Assembly: GCF_004000765.1 (NCBI RefSeq)
Contig: NZ_BILW01000021.1
Location: 1-64,000, forward strand
Direction of reading: 5' to 3'
Origin: Paenibacillus chondroitinus NBRC 15376
GTDB taxonomy: Bacteria > Bacillota > Bacilli > Paenibacillales > NBRC-103111
Length of the DNA: 64,000 bases
Under the pieces are notes generated by a model. The model saw only the letters and a list, made by a program, of their open reading frames with translations, did not search any database and was not told where the DNA came from. The first letter of the stretch is position 1. Each line of letters starts with the position of its first letter. This document shows positions 24,958-34,012 of the stretch, in pieces. Made by a program: the position numbers and the translations under genes.

Positions 24958-25832
24958 CGTTTCACCGTACCGAATGAAATCTTCATGTTAGGAGCGTAGG
25001 TTAATACGGAGTCCTCGCTGAATATTTTTGAAAATAAGTACTCCGCCTCGTATTGGTTCTGCGATTCACTTTCTGTCAGCCCTCGGTTCATCAAATTGCG
25101 TATAAACTTGCTTTCTTCCCCTGGAAAACCGCCAATCCCTTCCTCTCTCAAGGAGTTGTACAGCTGTTGTCTCTTTTGTGGCTCCGCATTCGGATCTAGA
25201 AAATTAACTTTATCGCTTACTCTGCACTGCACGTTTGTTAAGCCTAATTCGCTTAGAAATTCGGGTATTTTTATCCCGATATTTCCGTCTTTTCCGTTAC
25301 TTTTGGTATCCTGCTCAAATAGTTTTTGTAGAATTCCCAAGCGGATCACTTGGCTTTGATTGTAACCTTGCAAACTGTAGTTAGACATGTTGGCAATCCA
25401 ATGCGGCTCGAAGCAGATGACCATCCCTTCATCCTTCACGCAATTGATCATCTTATCGAGTAACTTCTTCGCATCTGACAGATGCAATAATAACGCATGG
25501 CAGACGGCCAGATCATATTTTCTGTCGATCGCTAACGTTTCAACATCTGCTACGATAAAATTTGTTGTAAAAGGCTGCCTTGCAAAGATTTCCCTTGCTG
25601 TGTTAATTAGCTCTGTTCCTCTGTCAATCCCCGTATATGTGGACCCCTCGGGCAAAAGCGGTAACAGCTTCAGCCCCAAATATCCGTACCCACAACCATA
25701 GTCAACAATATTCACTTGCTGTGTGATCTTCCAAACTGACTTCACTAGAAACTCCAAATAGTCATCGTTGTAGTATAAATCTCTAGTATTTCTTAAATAT
25801 TCAATTTTGTTATCCCATTCATAATCGGACAT
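24954..25832 (-). CDS. Class I SAM-dependent methyltransferase
   Basis: Methyltransferase with SAM-binding motif I VDYGCGYGYLGLKLLPLLP (about residues 38-56), acidic motif II YTGIDRG, and IVADVETLAIDRKYDLAVCHALLLHL as motifs III and IV. The 292-aa chain has an extra C-terminal half (about residues 165-292) that may bind the acceptor. Ribosome site AAAGGAG. The acceptor is unknown. Confidence 0.85.
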   Translation of the reverse strand: MSDYEWDNKIEYLRNTRDLYYNDDYLEFLVKSVWKITQQVNIVDYGCGYGYLGLKLLPLLPEGSTYTGIDRGTELINTAREIFARQPFTTNFIVADVETLAIDRKYDLAVCHALLLHLSDAKKLLDKMINCVKDEGMVICFEPHWIANMSNYSLQGYNQSQVIRLGILQKLFEQDTKSNGKDGNIGIKIPEFLSELGLTNVQCRVSDKVNFLDPNAEPQKRQQLYNSLREEGIGGFPGEESKFIRNLMNRGLTESESQNQYEAEYLFSKIFSEDSVLTYAPNMKISFGTVKR

Positions 25833-25916
25833 TTAGGACTCCTTTGCTTTTATTTGTCGCTTGCATGGCAATCCACTTACATTAATTCCCTATGCCCCAA
25901 CATATCCCTGCATGTT

Positions 25917-26100
25917 ATGGGAACTACAGTCCGCTATTTTCCAGAAAAGATACATCTCCCAACAGGCCAGGGGAACTACGATCCCCTATTTCGCCGATTT
26001 CTTCCGAAAATCGTGACTCTGAGGCCAAATAAGAGCCTGTAGTTCCCACTCACCAATGGAAAAGCTGATTCTCCTTCAAATAGTGGACCACAGTTCCCTC
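25917..26100. repeat. Four-copy inverted repeat cluster (GGGAACTAC family)
   Basis: Two direct copies, GGGAACTACAGTCCGCTATT near 25919 and GGGAACTACGATCCCCTATT near 25975, face two inverted copies near 26048 and 26096 (reverse complement GGGAACTACAGGCTCTTATT and GGGAACTGTGGTCCACTATT). The arms could fold into a long hairpin. The same core occurs at 30-49 and 47637-47682. The rest of the 25833-26226 gap shows no gene. Confidence 0.7.
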
Positions 26101-26226
26101 TAAAAACTCCATAGCGGAATTCTCGCTAGGTTTCAAGAAATTTGTCGTGTGCTACTGAGGTGGAAATTGGCTGTATCGTGCATTTAAGTGGCTGGAAGGT
26201 GGAAGGCCGGTGAAGTAGCTAGGTTA

Positions 26227-26257
26227 AAACCCTGACGGGGCTGTACCGTCAGGGTTT
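26227..26257. terminator. Strong hairpin, second terminator
   Basis: AAACCCTGACGG and CCGTCAGGGTTT pair over 12 bp around GGCTGTA; on the minus strand a T run follows. It backs up the terminator at 26274-26302. Confidence 0.75.
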
Positions 26258-26273
26258 ATGTCGCACCCGCAAC

Positions 26274-26302
26274 AAAAAAGACAGTCTCTTCAGACTGTCT
26301 CC
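26274..26302 (-). terminator. Terminator of the zinc-ribbon gene
   Basis: On the minus strand GACAGTCT pairs with AGACTGTC around a four-base loop and runs into six T, just behind the gene's stop codon. Confidence 0.88.
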
Positions 26303-26308
26303 GCTTCC

Positions 26309-26656
26309 TCAAAACTGATGGCCGCAAGATGAACAAAACTTCGTGTCGGCCACAACGACTTTCCCACAAACGCATTCTTTCTCATTGCGCAGTTCAATGA
26401 TTTTTTGATCCAATACGGCAATTTCTTGCTTAACCGCGTCGATGCCAAGGCTGAATCTCTCGACAATCTCGCCGGCACGAGCAATATCTCCCGACATATA
26501 AGCGGCATACACGGACTCTCCAATGAGATTATAAAATTTCTCTATCTCCTTCTCTTTGGAAGAGACTTGCGCTTTAAGCTTCGTCAGCTCAACGGTTTGC
26601 TGAGCTTTCTTCGCGGCATCCGTTGCACCTTGTTTGACTTTGTCAAAAAAAGACAT
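26309..26656 (-). CDS. Coiled-coil zinc-ribbon protein
   Basis: Hypothetical 115-aa protein. Residues 1-90 are a charged helical region (FDKVKQGATDAAKKAQQTVEL, LKAQVSSKEKEIEKFYNLIG) and the C terminus is a zinc ribbon with CVCGKVV and FCSSCGHQF, giving CxC-like plus CxxC ligands. This layout occurs in small Bacillota proteins of unknown role, often called zinc-ribbon domain proteins. Ribosome site GAGGGGG; single gene with two terminators behind it. Confidence 0.8.
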   Translation of the reverse strand: MSFFDKVKQGATDAAKKAQQTVELTKLKAQVSSKEKEIEKFYNLIGESVYAAYMSGDIARAGEIVERFSLGIDAVKQEIAVLDQKIIELRNEKECVCGKVVVADTKFCSSCGHQF

Positions 26657-26755
26657 GGGGTACCCCCTCCATTCATCGTTTTCTGCTCATAACGATTCAT
26701 ATGCGCCCCATGCCCAACTCATACGTCAGGTTCACATGTTCCAAGCCGGCAGATT

Positions 26756-27631
26756 TCAAATATGGTGCAGCATATGTACCTGATCGACAAAAGAGGTAAA
26801 GCCTAATCCGGCTAACAGCTCGTTTAACCCTTTATTGGAATATCTGATATTCATCGTTAATCGCGTACAGGAAGAGGTAAGTGGTGCGTATACTTCCCTT
26901 AAAGCCGCTTTCAGAATCTCCGTTTCATCCTCGCGTCCTGGACGTGCTTCACATTGATAAAGGACGAACGATGCCAAACTGCCATTCTCCGCATAAACTC
27001 GCTTGAAAAGCGCATAACCTACCATTTCCTCCGCAACTGTTACAAATACGCTTTCGCCGCCTTTCATACTAGGCCATTGTGTCTGCCAGGCAGACATCGG
27101 CCTATTGAATGGCACCGCGTTAATCTCAACGGGATGTCCCCGACGTAATATATATCTTTCTGGGAAATTTGATTCCAGCAGGTTAACATTAAGCTCGCCC
27201 GTATGCTGCAAACAGACAAGATGTTCGGTAATCTCGTAGCCGACCTTCTGGTAAAGTTTAATTGCAGCTTCATTTTGAACTAGCGCTTCAAGCATGGCGG
27301 TGTCCACACCCTGCTCTTGATATAATTGCAAATTTCTAAGCATTAAGTGTTTTCCGAATCCCTTACCTCTGTATTCAGGAACAATTCCGGTACCACCGTT
27401 CCACGCCACCTTTTTCCCTTCAATGGTGCGAAATCCGTTCATGACAAAACCAATCGGCTCCTCATTTTCAAACAATACCAACGAATGCTCCAAAGAGAGA
27501 CCTTCATGAACGGTTCTTGCCATGAATTTGCTCATGTCCAGCGAACTGTTTAGATAATATCCTTCGAAGCCTTTATTCCATAACGCTACCATATCTTCGG
27601 CGGACATTTCGCTCATTCTTTTGAAAAACAT
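26756..27631 (-). CDS. GNAT family N-acetyltransferase, two-domain
   Basis: The N-terminal GNAT domain (about residues 1-140) carries the acetyl-CoA loop VPEYRGKGFGKHLMLRNL (R-G-x-G-x-G/A) and NEAAIKLYQKVGYE. The C-terminal half (about 150-291) is a second, more degenerate GNAT-like unit without an evident acetyl-CoA loop. Length 291 aa matches two-domain enzymes of this sort. It follows the TetR gene by 24 bases and is the end of the aminopeptidase operon; the acceptor is unknown. Confidence 0.87.
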   Translation of the reverse strand: MFFKRMSEMSAEDMVALWNKGFEGYYLNSSLDMSKFMARTVHEGLSLEHSLVLFENEEPIGFVMNGFRTIEGKKVAWNGGTGIVPEYRGKGFGKHLMLRNLQLYQEQGVDTAMLEALVQNEAAIKLYQKVGYEITEHLVCLQHTGELNVNLLESNFPERYILRRGHPVEINAVPFNRPMSAWQTQWPSMKGGESVFVTVAEEMVGYALFKRVYAENGSLASFVLYQCEARPGREDETEILKAALREVYAPLTSSCTRLTMNIRYSNKGLNELLAGLGFTSFVDQVHMLHHI

Positions 27632-27655
27632 GGCCTACCTCTCCCCCTCAAAAGA

Positions 27656-28264
27656 TTACCCCATGATATAGCGGAACATCATACTCTCCATATCATCAAT
27701 TGTGCGCTTGTAGTCGGCTTCCTCGCCACTTAACATGTAATGCAGTGCAAGGCCATCCCGAATCGACCAGAACAACCGAGAAGCTGCCGCGCTATCCAAA
27801 TCCGAGCGAAATTCGCCTGTAAGCTTGCCGCCATCCATGATTTCCTTAATGAACACTAGGGCTTTGTCCGCGTACTCATTCCATCGCTGTGTTAACTGGG
27901 GTTGGCGTGCTGCATACAGCATAAATTCCAAATGAAAGGCTATCCATTTGCGAAGTTCTGCCAGCGATTGGCTGCGAAACCGGTTGTACATGTAACGGAT
28001 TTGATCCGCTGCGCTAGGCATACTCTTGAAGGTTTCTGTAGAGTTCTCCAGCATGGCATTCATTTTATCATCAGCCATCTGAATATACATTTCTTCTTTA
28101 CTGGCAAAATAGCTGTAAATAGCGCCTTTGCTAATGCCCAAATGCCGAACGATATCATCCATCGTCGTAGCCTGGAAGCCTTTTTCCGTAAAACAGTGGA
28201 GCGCTCCCTCAAGAATGACGGCCTTCTTCTCTTCCTTGTAGGCTTGCGTGACTTTCGGTGACAT
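27656..28264 (-). CDS. TetR/AcrR family transcriptional regulator
   Basis: Homodimeric repressor, 202 aa. The HTH is TMDDIVRHLGISKGAIYSYFASKEEMY (about residues 32-58), preceded by AILEGALHCFTEKG; the helical ligand domain fills the rest. GGAGGAG precedes the ATG. Lying between the aminopeptidase and GNAT genes, it likely represses its own operon through the operator at 29544-29565. Confidence 0.92.
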   Translation of the reverse strand: MSPKVTQAYKEEKKAVILEGALHCFTEKGFQATTMDDIVRHLGISKGAIYSYFASKEEMYIQMADDKMNAMLENSTETFKSMPSAADQIRYMYNRFRSQSLAELRKWIAFHLEFMLYAARQPQLTQRWNEYADKALVFIKEIMDGGKLTGEFRSDLDSAAASRLFWSIRDGLALHYMLSGEEADYKRTIDDMESMMFRYIMG

Positions 28265-28282
28265 GCTGCTCCTCCGTTTCTA

Positions 28283-29515
28283 TTAAATAACCCAGTCCCC
28301 TTTGCGGAATACCGGCTCAACTTCGCCATTCATCTTAATCCCGTCAATGTCCATATCGGCTGATCCCATCATAAAATCTACATGCGTCAAGCTTTCGTTC
28401 AAGCCGCGTTTCAGCAGCTCCTCCCCACTCATCGTCACGCCGTCTTTCAAGCAAAACGGGAATCCCCGGCCGATCGCAAAATGGCAGGAGGCGTTCTCAT
28501 CATACAAGGTATTGTAGAAAATGAGATTCATATCCGAGATCGGCGAGCGATGCGGAACAAGCGCAATCTCCCCCAAATAATGAGATCCTTCATCCATCTC
28601 AACAAGTGTGCGCAGCATCTCTTCGCCTTTTTCCGCTGCAAAATCAATGATCCTTCCCTCTTCAAAAGTCAGAGAGAAATTTTCGATCAGAACCCCGTTG
28701 TAGCTTAGCGGCTTCGTGCTTCTTACGGTACCATTTACACCGGTACGTAAAGGAGACGTAAACACTTCTTCTGTCGGCATATTTGCGATAAAGCGATCTC
28801 CCTGCTGATTATTGCTGCCGGCCGATACCCATAAGTGGTCCTGAGGCAATTCAACCGTAATGTCCGTACCTTCCGCGCGGTAATGAAGCGCCTTATATTG
28901 CTTCTCATTCAGCAAATCAGATTTGGTTAGTAATGTGCGGGCATGATTCCTCCATTCCTCGATCGGATCATCTTTCTCAACTCGTGTTGCTTGGAAGATG
29001 GCGCTCCAAAGCGCATCAACCCGCTCCTCTTCCGGGAGCAGTGGGAAAACTTTATCCGCCCAAGCTGGTGTTGGCACAGCGACGATCGTCCAGCTGACTT
29101 TGTTTGTTAATCTTGCCATCGTTAACCCTTGGGTTGCCGTGCTTGATGTTTTGCTGGCGGTTTGAAGCCGTTGGGGATCAATGCCGTTCATCAGATCCGG
29201 GTTATTGGCTGAAACATATAGGAAAGCGGCATTTTGGCTTGCTAGTTCTTCATAACCTTTGGCTTGCCACATTGGGTATTCTAGTAACGCCTCAAATGGC
29301 GCCAATTCATATTTCAAGCGTGTAATTTCACTGTCAGCCCATTCCACATAGACAAGCTTTGCCCCTATTTCGTAGGCGCGTTTAACTAATAAGCGTACAA
29401 AATCCACCGATACTAGAGGTGCAAAAATGACTAGTGTTTGTCCCGGCTGCACATTAACTCCCAGTTGTATGGCCAAAGACGCATATTTAACTAATTGATC
29501 ATGGTGTTTAGTCAT
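28283..29515 (-). CDS. M29-family aminopeptidase
   Basis: Cobalt/zinc-dependent cytosolic aminopeptidase of the AmpS/PepS/AmpII family that removes N-terminal residues. Metal-site segments are readable: NFSLTFEEGRIID, YLGEIALVPH, ASCHFAIGRGFP and LTHVDFMMGSADMDIDG (His and Asp ligands). At 410 aa the length is typical. The ATG at 29515 follows GAGGAGGATTTCA; five in-frame codons upstream are not used. It leads an operon with the TetR and GNAT genes. Confidence 0.92.
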   Translation of the reverse strand: MTKHHDQLVKYASLAIQLGVNVQPGQTLVIFAPLVSVDFVRLLVKRAYEIGAKLVYVEWADSEITRLKYELAPFEALLEYPMWQAKGYEELASQNAAFLYVSANNPDLMNGIDPQRLQTASKTSSTATQGLTMARLTNKVSWTIVAVPTPAWADKVFPLLPEEERVDALWSAIFQATRVEKDDPIEEWRNHARTLLTKSDLLNEKQYKALHYRAEGTDITVELPQDHLWVSAGSNNQQGDRFIANMPTEEVFTSPLRTGVNGTVRSTKPLSYNGVLIENFSLTFEEGRIIDFAAEKGEEMLRTLVEMDEGSHYLGEIALVPHRSPISDMNLIFYNTLYDENASCHFAIGRGFPFCLKDGVTMSGEELLKRGLNESLTHVDFMMGSADMDIDGIKMNGEVEPVFRKGDWVI

Positions 29516-29543
29516 TGAAATCCTCCTCATCTATTCTCTCTTT

Positions 29544-29565
29544 AAAATGACTACTCAGTCGTTTT
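29544..29565. promoter_or_regulatory. TetR-type operator before the aminopeptidase operon
   Basis: AAAATGACT and AGTCGTTTT flank ACTC, a 9-bp half-site palindrome with one mismatch, and GACTNNNNAGTC in the centre is typical of TetR-family sites. It lies 29 bases before the aminopeptidase start, whose operon encodes a TetR protein. Confidence 0.7.
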
Positions 29566-29613
29566 TATTATTATTCCAAATCGTTTTAACTGTCAAGCGC
29601 ATTTGTTAAAAAA

Positions 29614-30072
29614 TTATGAAGATGATCGAATCGTATGCATCATCTGTTCCCGTGCTTGCCTGGCTTCCGGACAAGGAAATAACGGCCAGACATGAAGTAT
29701 AGAAGGGTATTCATAATAATTAATAGGAATACCCTGCATGCCAGCGAGTTTACTGAATTTATTCGCATCAGGATATAAGATATCATGCGTTCCGATATAC
29801 ACGCTGATCCTTCCCAAGTCATGGAAATTCCCGTATATGGGACTAACCAAGTAATGCTTCACACTTTCTTCGCCCGCATACCACTTGGCAATATCGTGCA
29901 GCGAGGTGATTTTGAGCACATGGCCTCCGCCATGCAAGTAGAAGATATGCTTGTTCCCTGCAGCTGATTCCAAAGGTTGCACGACTTCCCCCGTCTTTTT
30001 CCATATGGCATTGACTTGTATGAATCGTAATCCAGCTTTAATGAAACGGCTTTGTATGCTTTCTTTTCCCAT
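29614..30072 (-). pseudogene. Alpha/beta hydrolase with internal deletion (no nucleophile)
   Basis: The start and end match an HSL-family alpha/beta hydrolase: HIFYLHGGG (oxyanion-hole motif) near residue 43, then LVSPIYGNFHDLGRISVYIGTHDIL (acid) and HVWPLFPCPEA (His) at the end. Between HGGG and HVLKITSLHDIAKWYAG the roughly 110 residues that carry the GxSxG nucleophile are missing, and reading stays in frame. At 152 aa it is half the normal length, so it is almost surely inactive as an esterase. A small real hydrolase-like protein cannot be excluded. Confidence 0.72.
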
Positions 30073-30133
30073 CCTGTCCGCCTCCTACGTTGTCTTGCGA
30101 TCAACTATTCGGGACAATTTTTAAGTGAATATA

Positions 30134-30165
30134 AACAAAAAAAGAGCTGCCAATGGCGAGCCCCT
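30134..30165 (-). terminator. Terminator of the second kinase gene
   Basis: On the minus strand GCTCGCCATTGGCAGC forms a stem with one bulge and is followed by a seven-T run. Confidence 0.7.
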
Positions 30166-30189
30166 TAAGTAACTGTTATTCAACTTTTG

Positions 30190-31458
30190 TCACAATCCGC
30201 GCGGAACTGCTGGGAATGATATTTCAAACTCCGTCCCCTTGCCTACTTCGCTGGTAATATGTATTTTCCCCTTCATCGCTCGAATAAGACTGAATGAAAC
30301 CATTGTACCTAGGCCAGTGCCTTTCTCTTTGGTGGAAAAATACGGCGTACCCAATCGGCTAATTTGTTCCTTCGTCATGCCAATCCCGTTATCACGTATT
30401 GTAATCATAATCTTATCGGTCTGCTCTTTTAACCCAATTTCCAAAACACCACCGCTTTTCGACATCGCCTCAATGGCATTTTTCCCAATATTGATCAGCG
30501 ACTGCCTAAGCTTATTCCGATCCCCTTGAATAAACATTTGTTCATCCTGCAAGGTTACTTCAATTTTGACATCGTTGTAATTGGCAATCGTTACTAACAC
30601 CTGAGAAACATATTGCACTTCATCCTTCATCAGGATCAGCTCGTCTTTCTCAGGTTCAGGCTTTGCGATGGCTAAATAGTCGCTGATGATGACTTGTGCC
30701 CGCTCTAATTCTTCCAGTGAGATTTGCTGATAAAATTGGAGCTTCGACGGGGCTAAATGTGGTACCCCCATGAGTTGAATAAACCCTCTAACGGCAGTGA
30801 GCGGATTTCTGATTTCATGGGCAACCGAAGCCGCCATCTCGCTGACAATCCTCATTTTCTCACCATGGACTGCGTCTTCCTGCATATGAATGTACTTCTG
30901 TTGAAACTCGATCAGATAAATATAGACGGCGATTACTACACTCTGCAGAAGGTAGGTTTGGGAGGAAGAGAGAAGATTGGCGGTAAAAAGCTCCAGCTTT
31001 CCAATACTCGTTAAATAAATGAGAAAACTAACAATTTTAACCGCTACGCAAACAATAACGGCAGAAATCATTTTATGGGCTAGACGCATATGAGGATATC
31101 TTTTCAGCAGCAATACGATAAAAATAATGGTTGGAAGAAAGGAAACACAATAGATCAAATTATTTGGATTTCCGAGAAGATAACGGACTACGATAATTGC
31201 CGCATACAGAAACATCGACACGTAAATTCCGCCATACAGGGATCCGACAATCAATGGGATAGATCTAAAATCATAGACCAAACCATTCAAATTAACCGGA
31301 ATGGACATCGCGAACCCAATGGCTACTGTGAAAAAAAAGCAAAGCCACAGCCGGTACTTCATGCTATGACTTTGAAATTTGTACAAATAGGGATAAACAA
31401 CAAGCGGAGAGAAAATCAAGAAGATATTTAATATAAAGTCTTTAAAAAAATTAATCAT
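30190..31458 (-). CDS. Membrane sensor histidine kinase with LytS-like 5-TM input
   Basis: The N terminus (residues about 1-180) has five or six membrane spans with the LytS-type PVNLNGLVYDFRSIPLIVGSLYGG pattern, so the sensor part is inside the membrane. HisKA with ASVAHEIRNPLTAVRG (about residues 209-224) and HATPase_c (NIGKNAIEAM, IRDNGIGM, GTGLGTMVSF) follow. At 422 aa it resembles Bacillales sporulation or phosphorelay kinases such as KinB. No response regulator adjoins. Signal unknown. Confidence 0.88.
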   Translation of the reverse strand: MINFFKDFILNIFLIFSPLVVYPYLYKFQSHSMKYRLWLCFFFTVAIGFAMSIPVNLNGLVYDFRSIPLIVGSLYGGIYVSMFLYAAIIVVRYLLGNPNNLIYCVSFLPTIIFIVLLLKRYPHMRLAHKMISAVIVCVAVKIVSFLIYLTSIGKLELFTANLLSSSQTYLLQSVVIAVYIYLIEFQQKYIHMQEDAVHGEKMRIVSEMAASVAHEIRNPLTAVRGFIQLMGVPHLAPSKLQFYQQISLEELERAQVIISDYLAIAKPEPEKDELILMKDEVQYVSQVLVTIANYNDVKIEVTLQDEQMFIQGDRNKLRQSLINIGKNAIEAMSKSGGVLEIGLKEQTDKIMITIRDNGIGMTKEQISRLGTPYFSTKEKGTGLGTMVSFSLIRAMKGKIHITSEVGKGTEFEISFPAVPRGL

Positions 31459-31472
31459 AGAAACATCATCTT

Positions 31473-32456
31473 CTAATAAGGCCCCCGAATGTAGTCTCTC
31501 ACCCTGTCCTCATAAAAAGTTTGAAGTCGAGCCATTTCTTCCTCGGAAAAAGATGGCGTCTGCGCCGTGCCGAGGTTATCAGCAACTTGGCGTTCGTTTT
31601 TGAATCCTGGAATCACGCAGGTAATGTTCGGATTGTCCAATATCCAGCGCATAGAAGCTTGCGCCATGTTGCCGCGACCTTCTGCGATCCATGCCAGTTC
31701 CCTTGCCAGCTCCACTCCCTTGGTAAATGGAAGCCCGGCAAACGTCTCGCCAACGTTGAACTGTGCGCCATCCGCATTGAAATTCCGGTGATCATCCGCA
31801 GCAAATGTGCTCGATTCTGTGAATTTCCCGGTCAGCAGGCCACTGGCTAACGGAAGTCTGACCAGAATCCCTACCCCCGCAGCTTGTGCTTGCGGAAATA
31901 AAGTTTCGGCCGGTTTTTGCCGGAACAGGTTATAAATCACTTGCAGCGCCTTGACTCCTGGCTTACTCAGCGCGAACAAACCTTCTTCCACAGTCTCGAC
32001 GCTAACGCCGTAATGACGAATTTTGCCTTCCGCTTTGAGCTTGTCCAGCACTTCAAAAACGTGACCATCCTTCAAAATGGCTAGCGGTGGACAGTGAATT
32101 TGATAAAGATCGATTCTTTCCCGATTCAATCTTCTCAAGCTAGCTTCACAATACTCTCGAACCGTTTCCTCTGAATACGTTTTTGCATCATAAATATCTC
32201 CAGCACGGCAAAACTTTGTTGCTATGTAAATGTCATCTTCTTTTCCTCTAGTTGCTTTGGCCAGCAGTTCTTCCGCATGCCCCGATCCATAAACATCGGC
32301 TGTATCAAAAAAGTTAACCCCTGCTTCCATAGCCAAGTGCAAGCCTTTAATGGCTTCATCATCGTTAGACAGTCCCCAGCTCCCACCGATGGCCCATGTG
32401 CCGAAGCTAACCTCACTAATGCTAAGTTCCGTATCACCTAGTTGACGGTATTTCAT
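31473..32456 (-). CDS. Aldo/keto reductase
   Basis: NADP-dependent reductase with a TIM barrel. Catalytic residues D-Y-K-H are seen in FFDTADVYGSG, IATKFCRAG and DLYQIHCPP, and the cofactor segment is VIPGFKNERQVADN near the C terminus. The ATG at 32456 follows GAGGAGGGGG by 8 bases, giving 327 aa; earlier codons have no ribosome site. Substrate is unknown. Confidence 0.92.
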   Translation of the reverse strand: MKYRQLGDTELSISEVSFGTWAIGGSWGLSNDDEAIKGLHLAMEAGVNFFDTADVYGSGHAEELLAKATRGKEDDIYIATKFCRAGDIYDAKTYSEETVREYCEASLRRLNRERIDLYQIHCPPLAILKDGHVFEVLDKLKAEGKIRHYGVSVETVEEGLFALSKPGVKALQVIYNLFRQKPAETLFPQAQAAGVGILVRLPLASGLLTGKFTESSTFAADDHRNFNADGAQFNVGETFAGLPFTKGVELARELAWIAEGRGNMAQASMRWILDNPNITCVIPGFKNERQVADNLGTAQTPSFSEEEMARLQTFYEDRVRDYIRGPY

Positions 32457-32572
32457 TGCTAATTCCCCCTCCTCGTAATTGCGGCTTTGGTACAAAGTGC
32501 AGCATGTCTATATTCTCCATATATCTCCTATTTCCCTCTATTGAAGAATATCACCGAGAAGGCTGAGCGCGC

Positions 32573-32773
32573 TTATTTCCAGAACCATTTTTCATAAACA
32601 AGGTAGCCTAAATAGGAAAGAATCCCTAGGGATATATTGAGCCATCCGGTAAAAAGAGCCCCTTTTTTCTCCCTCTGCAAGTTTGCTTTCTTATACACTC
32701 TCACATCGAAAACTAAGACGAGCAGTCCGGAGATCAGCAGCAGCAAAACCGTGTAATTATTAAAGGTAATCAT
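32573..32773 (-). CDS. Small membrane protein of the ger cluster
   Basis: Unrecognised 66-aa protein with two hydrophobic segments (about residues 8-24 and 43-60) separated by a charged loop, KKANLQREKKG. It starts 15 bases after the gerC-type gene with its own GGAAGGA ribosome site and so belongs to the germination operon. Small membrane proteins (GerD/GerW-like or CLC_0170-like) accompany ger operons elsewhere, but I cannot assign one. Confidence 0.65.
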   Translation of the reverse strand: MITFNNYTVLLLLISGLLVLVFDVRVYKKANLQREKKGALFTGWLNISLGILSYLGYLVYEKWFWK

Positions 32774-32788
32774 GAGCCGAATCCTTCC

Positions 32789-34012
32789 TTACTTCGTTTT
32801 CGTTCCAATTCGTCTAATCTTAACGTGCATCGAGACATCAACGTTCATCTCTCTATATTTGCTCTCCCACTTTTCCTTGGTTTTTATTTCCTTGTTCCAA
32901 TAAGCTGGCTGCGTCGCGCGTACAAATTCTCCAAAGCCGAAAATGTCACTGCCATCTTCCTGCGTCTGCTGGATGAATTTCACAAATCCCTTTTCAGCGT
33001 CTTTCTTTATTTTCTCTTCCAGCTGGATCAAATTATTTTTCGTCACGAGTACCTTCTCATCCGATTTTTCCGTTAAGTCCCCTTCGACTTGGCATCTAAT
33101 GGTCGCAAACACTTTCCCATTTTTGATTGTTGTTGTTATTTTCGATTTCCGATGTGTGGTTTTGAAAATAACGTTTGTATGAGAGTTCGGCATTTCCTGA
33201 AGAATACTGTAACCACCGGGGTTTAATTGCTTTATGGCCATATAGTGGCCAATTTGCAAAGCTGTTGTGGTGCCCACCATTTTATCATTTTTAAAATAAG
33301 CCATTCCGGCAAGTTCAATATTCGATTCCTTTTTTAACTCCAAGTAAGGAACCGTCCCTTCTTGACCTTTAGCCGAACTGGCACTGAAAAAAACACCTAA
33401 GAAAATGTTGGGCAGCTTGCCCATTTCTCTGGCATGCTCCAAAGTGGCAAGCAAATATAAGGATGGTACGCGCTCTAATTGCGGAGTAGCATTCATAATG
33501 TCTGCCGCGGCTCCTTTGGAAACAACCATCCAGACCGTTCTGCGGACTTGAGGCTGACGGCGAAAGAAGTCATTTTCGTTCTGAATCCCTTTTTTGGCGA
33601 CCGTTTCCGAGAGAACAATGACTCTTAAATGGCCATAGAACAACCGATCCGCGAGCTGCTGCTGTAAGTTCATTAAACCATCTTCAATGGTGTTTCCTAC
33701 GCTGGTCAAAACCCATACTGGTTTTTGATCAGCTGGCCCCCCTGTATCGCCTCCTGTCCCGAGTGGAATGCGACCTGGTACAGCAATTTGAACGGTGACA
33801 CGAATGAGTCCCTTGTTTGAGGATTCCTGATTAAGTAGATGTGTCGCATTGCTGGTTTCTTTCTCATCTCCCGGCTTGGCTTCATCAATACCAATGGCTA
33901 ATACAACCGCGCGATCTTCGATTTCAAGACGATCCCAGCAGCCTGTAAGCAAAGGGGTCATCAACACGACAACAAGAATCTGTTTAATCAGATTTTGCCA
34001 CAAGTTGGTCAC
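32789..34012 (-). CDS. Spore germination lipoprotein, GerC/Ger(x)C family
   Basis: C subunit of a nutrient germinant receptor, anchored on the outer face of the spore inner membrane. Lipobox LLTGCWDR (Cys about residue 25) is followed by the family opening RLEIEDRAVVLAIGID. The conserved TSVGNTIEDGLMNLQQQLADRLFYGHL and the C-terminal domain up to KWESKYREMNVDVSMHVKI are present. Starts with GTG inside the end of the gerB-type gene (29-nt overlap). Length 407 aa is normal. Confidence 0.92.
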   Translation of the reverse strand: MTNLWQNLIKQILVVVLMTPLLTGCWDRLEIEDRAVVLAIGIDEAKPGDEKETSNATHLLNQESSNKGLIRVTVQIAVPGRIPLGTGGDTGGPADQKPVWVLTSVGNTIEDGLMNLQQQLADRLFYGHLRVIVLSETVAKKGIQNENDFFRRQPQVRRTVWMVVSKGAAADIMNATPQLERVPSLYLLATLEHAREMGKLPNIFLGVFFSASSAKGQEGTVPYLELKKESNIELAGMAYFKNDKMVGTTTALQIGHYMAIKQLNPGGYSILQEMPNSHTNVIFKTTHRKSKITTTIKNGKVFATIRCQVEGDLTEKSDEKVLVTKNNLIQLEEKIKKDAEKGFVKFIQQTQEDGSDIFGFGEFVRATQPAYWNKEIKTKEKWESKYREMNVDVSMHVKIRRIGTKTK

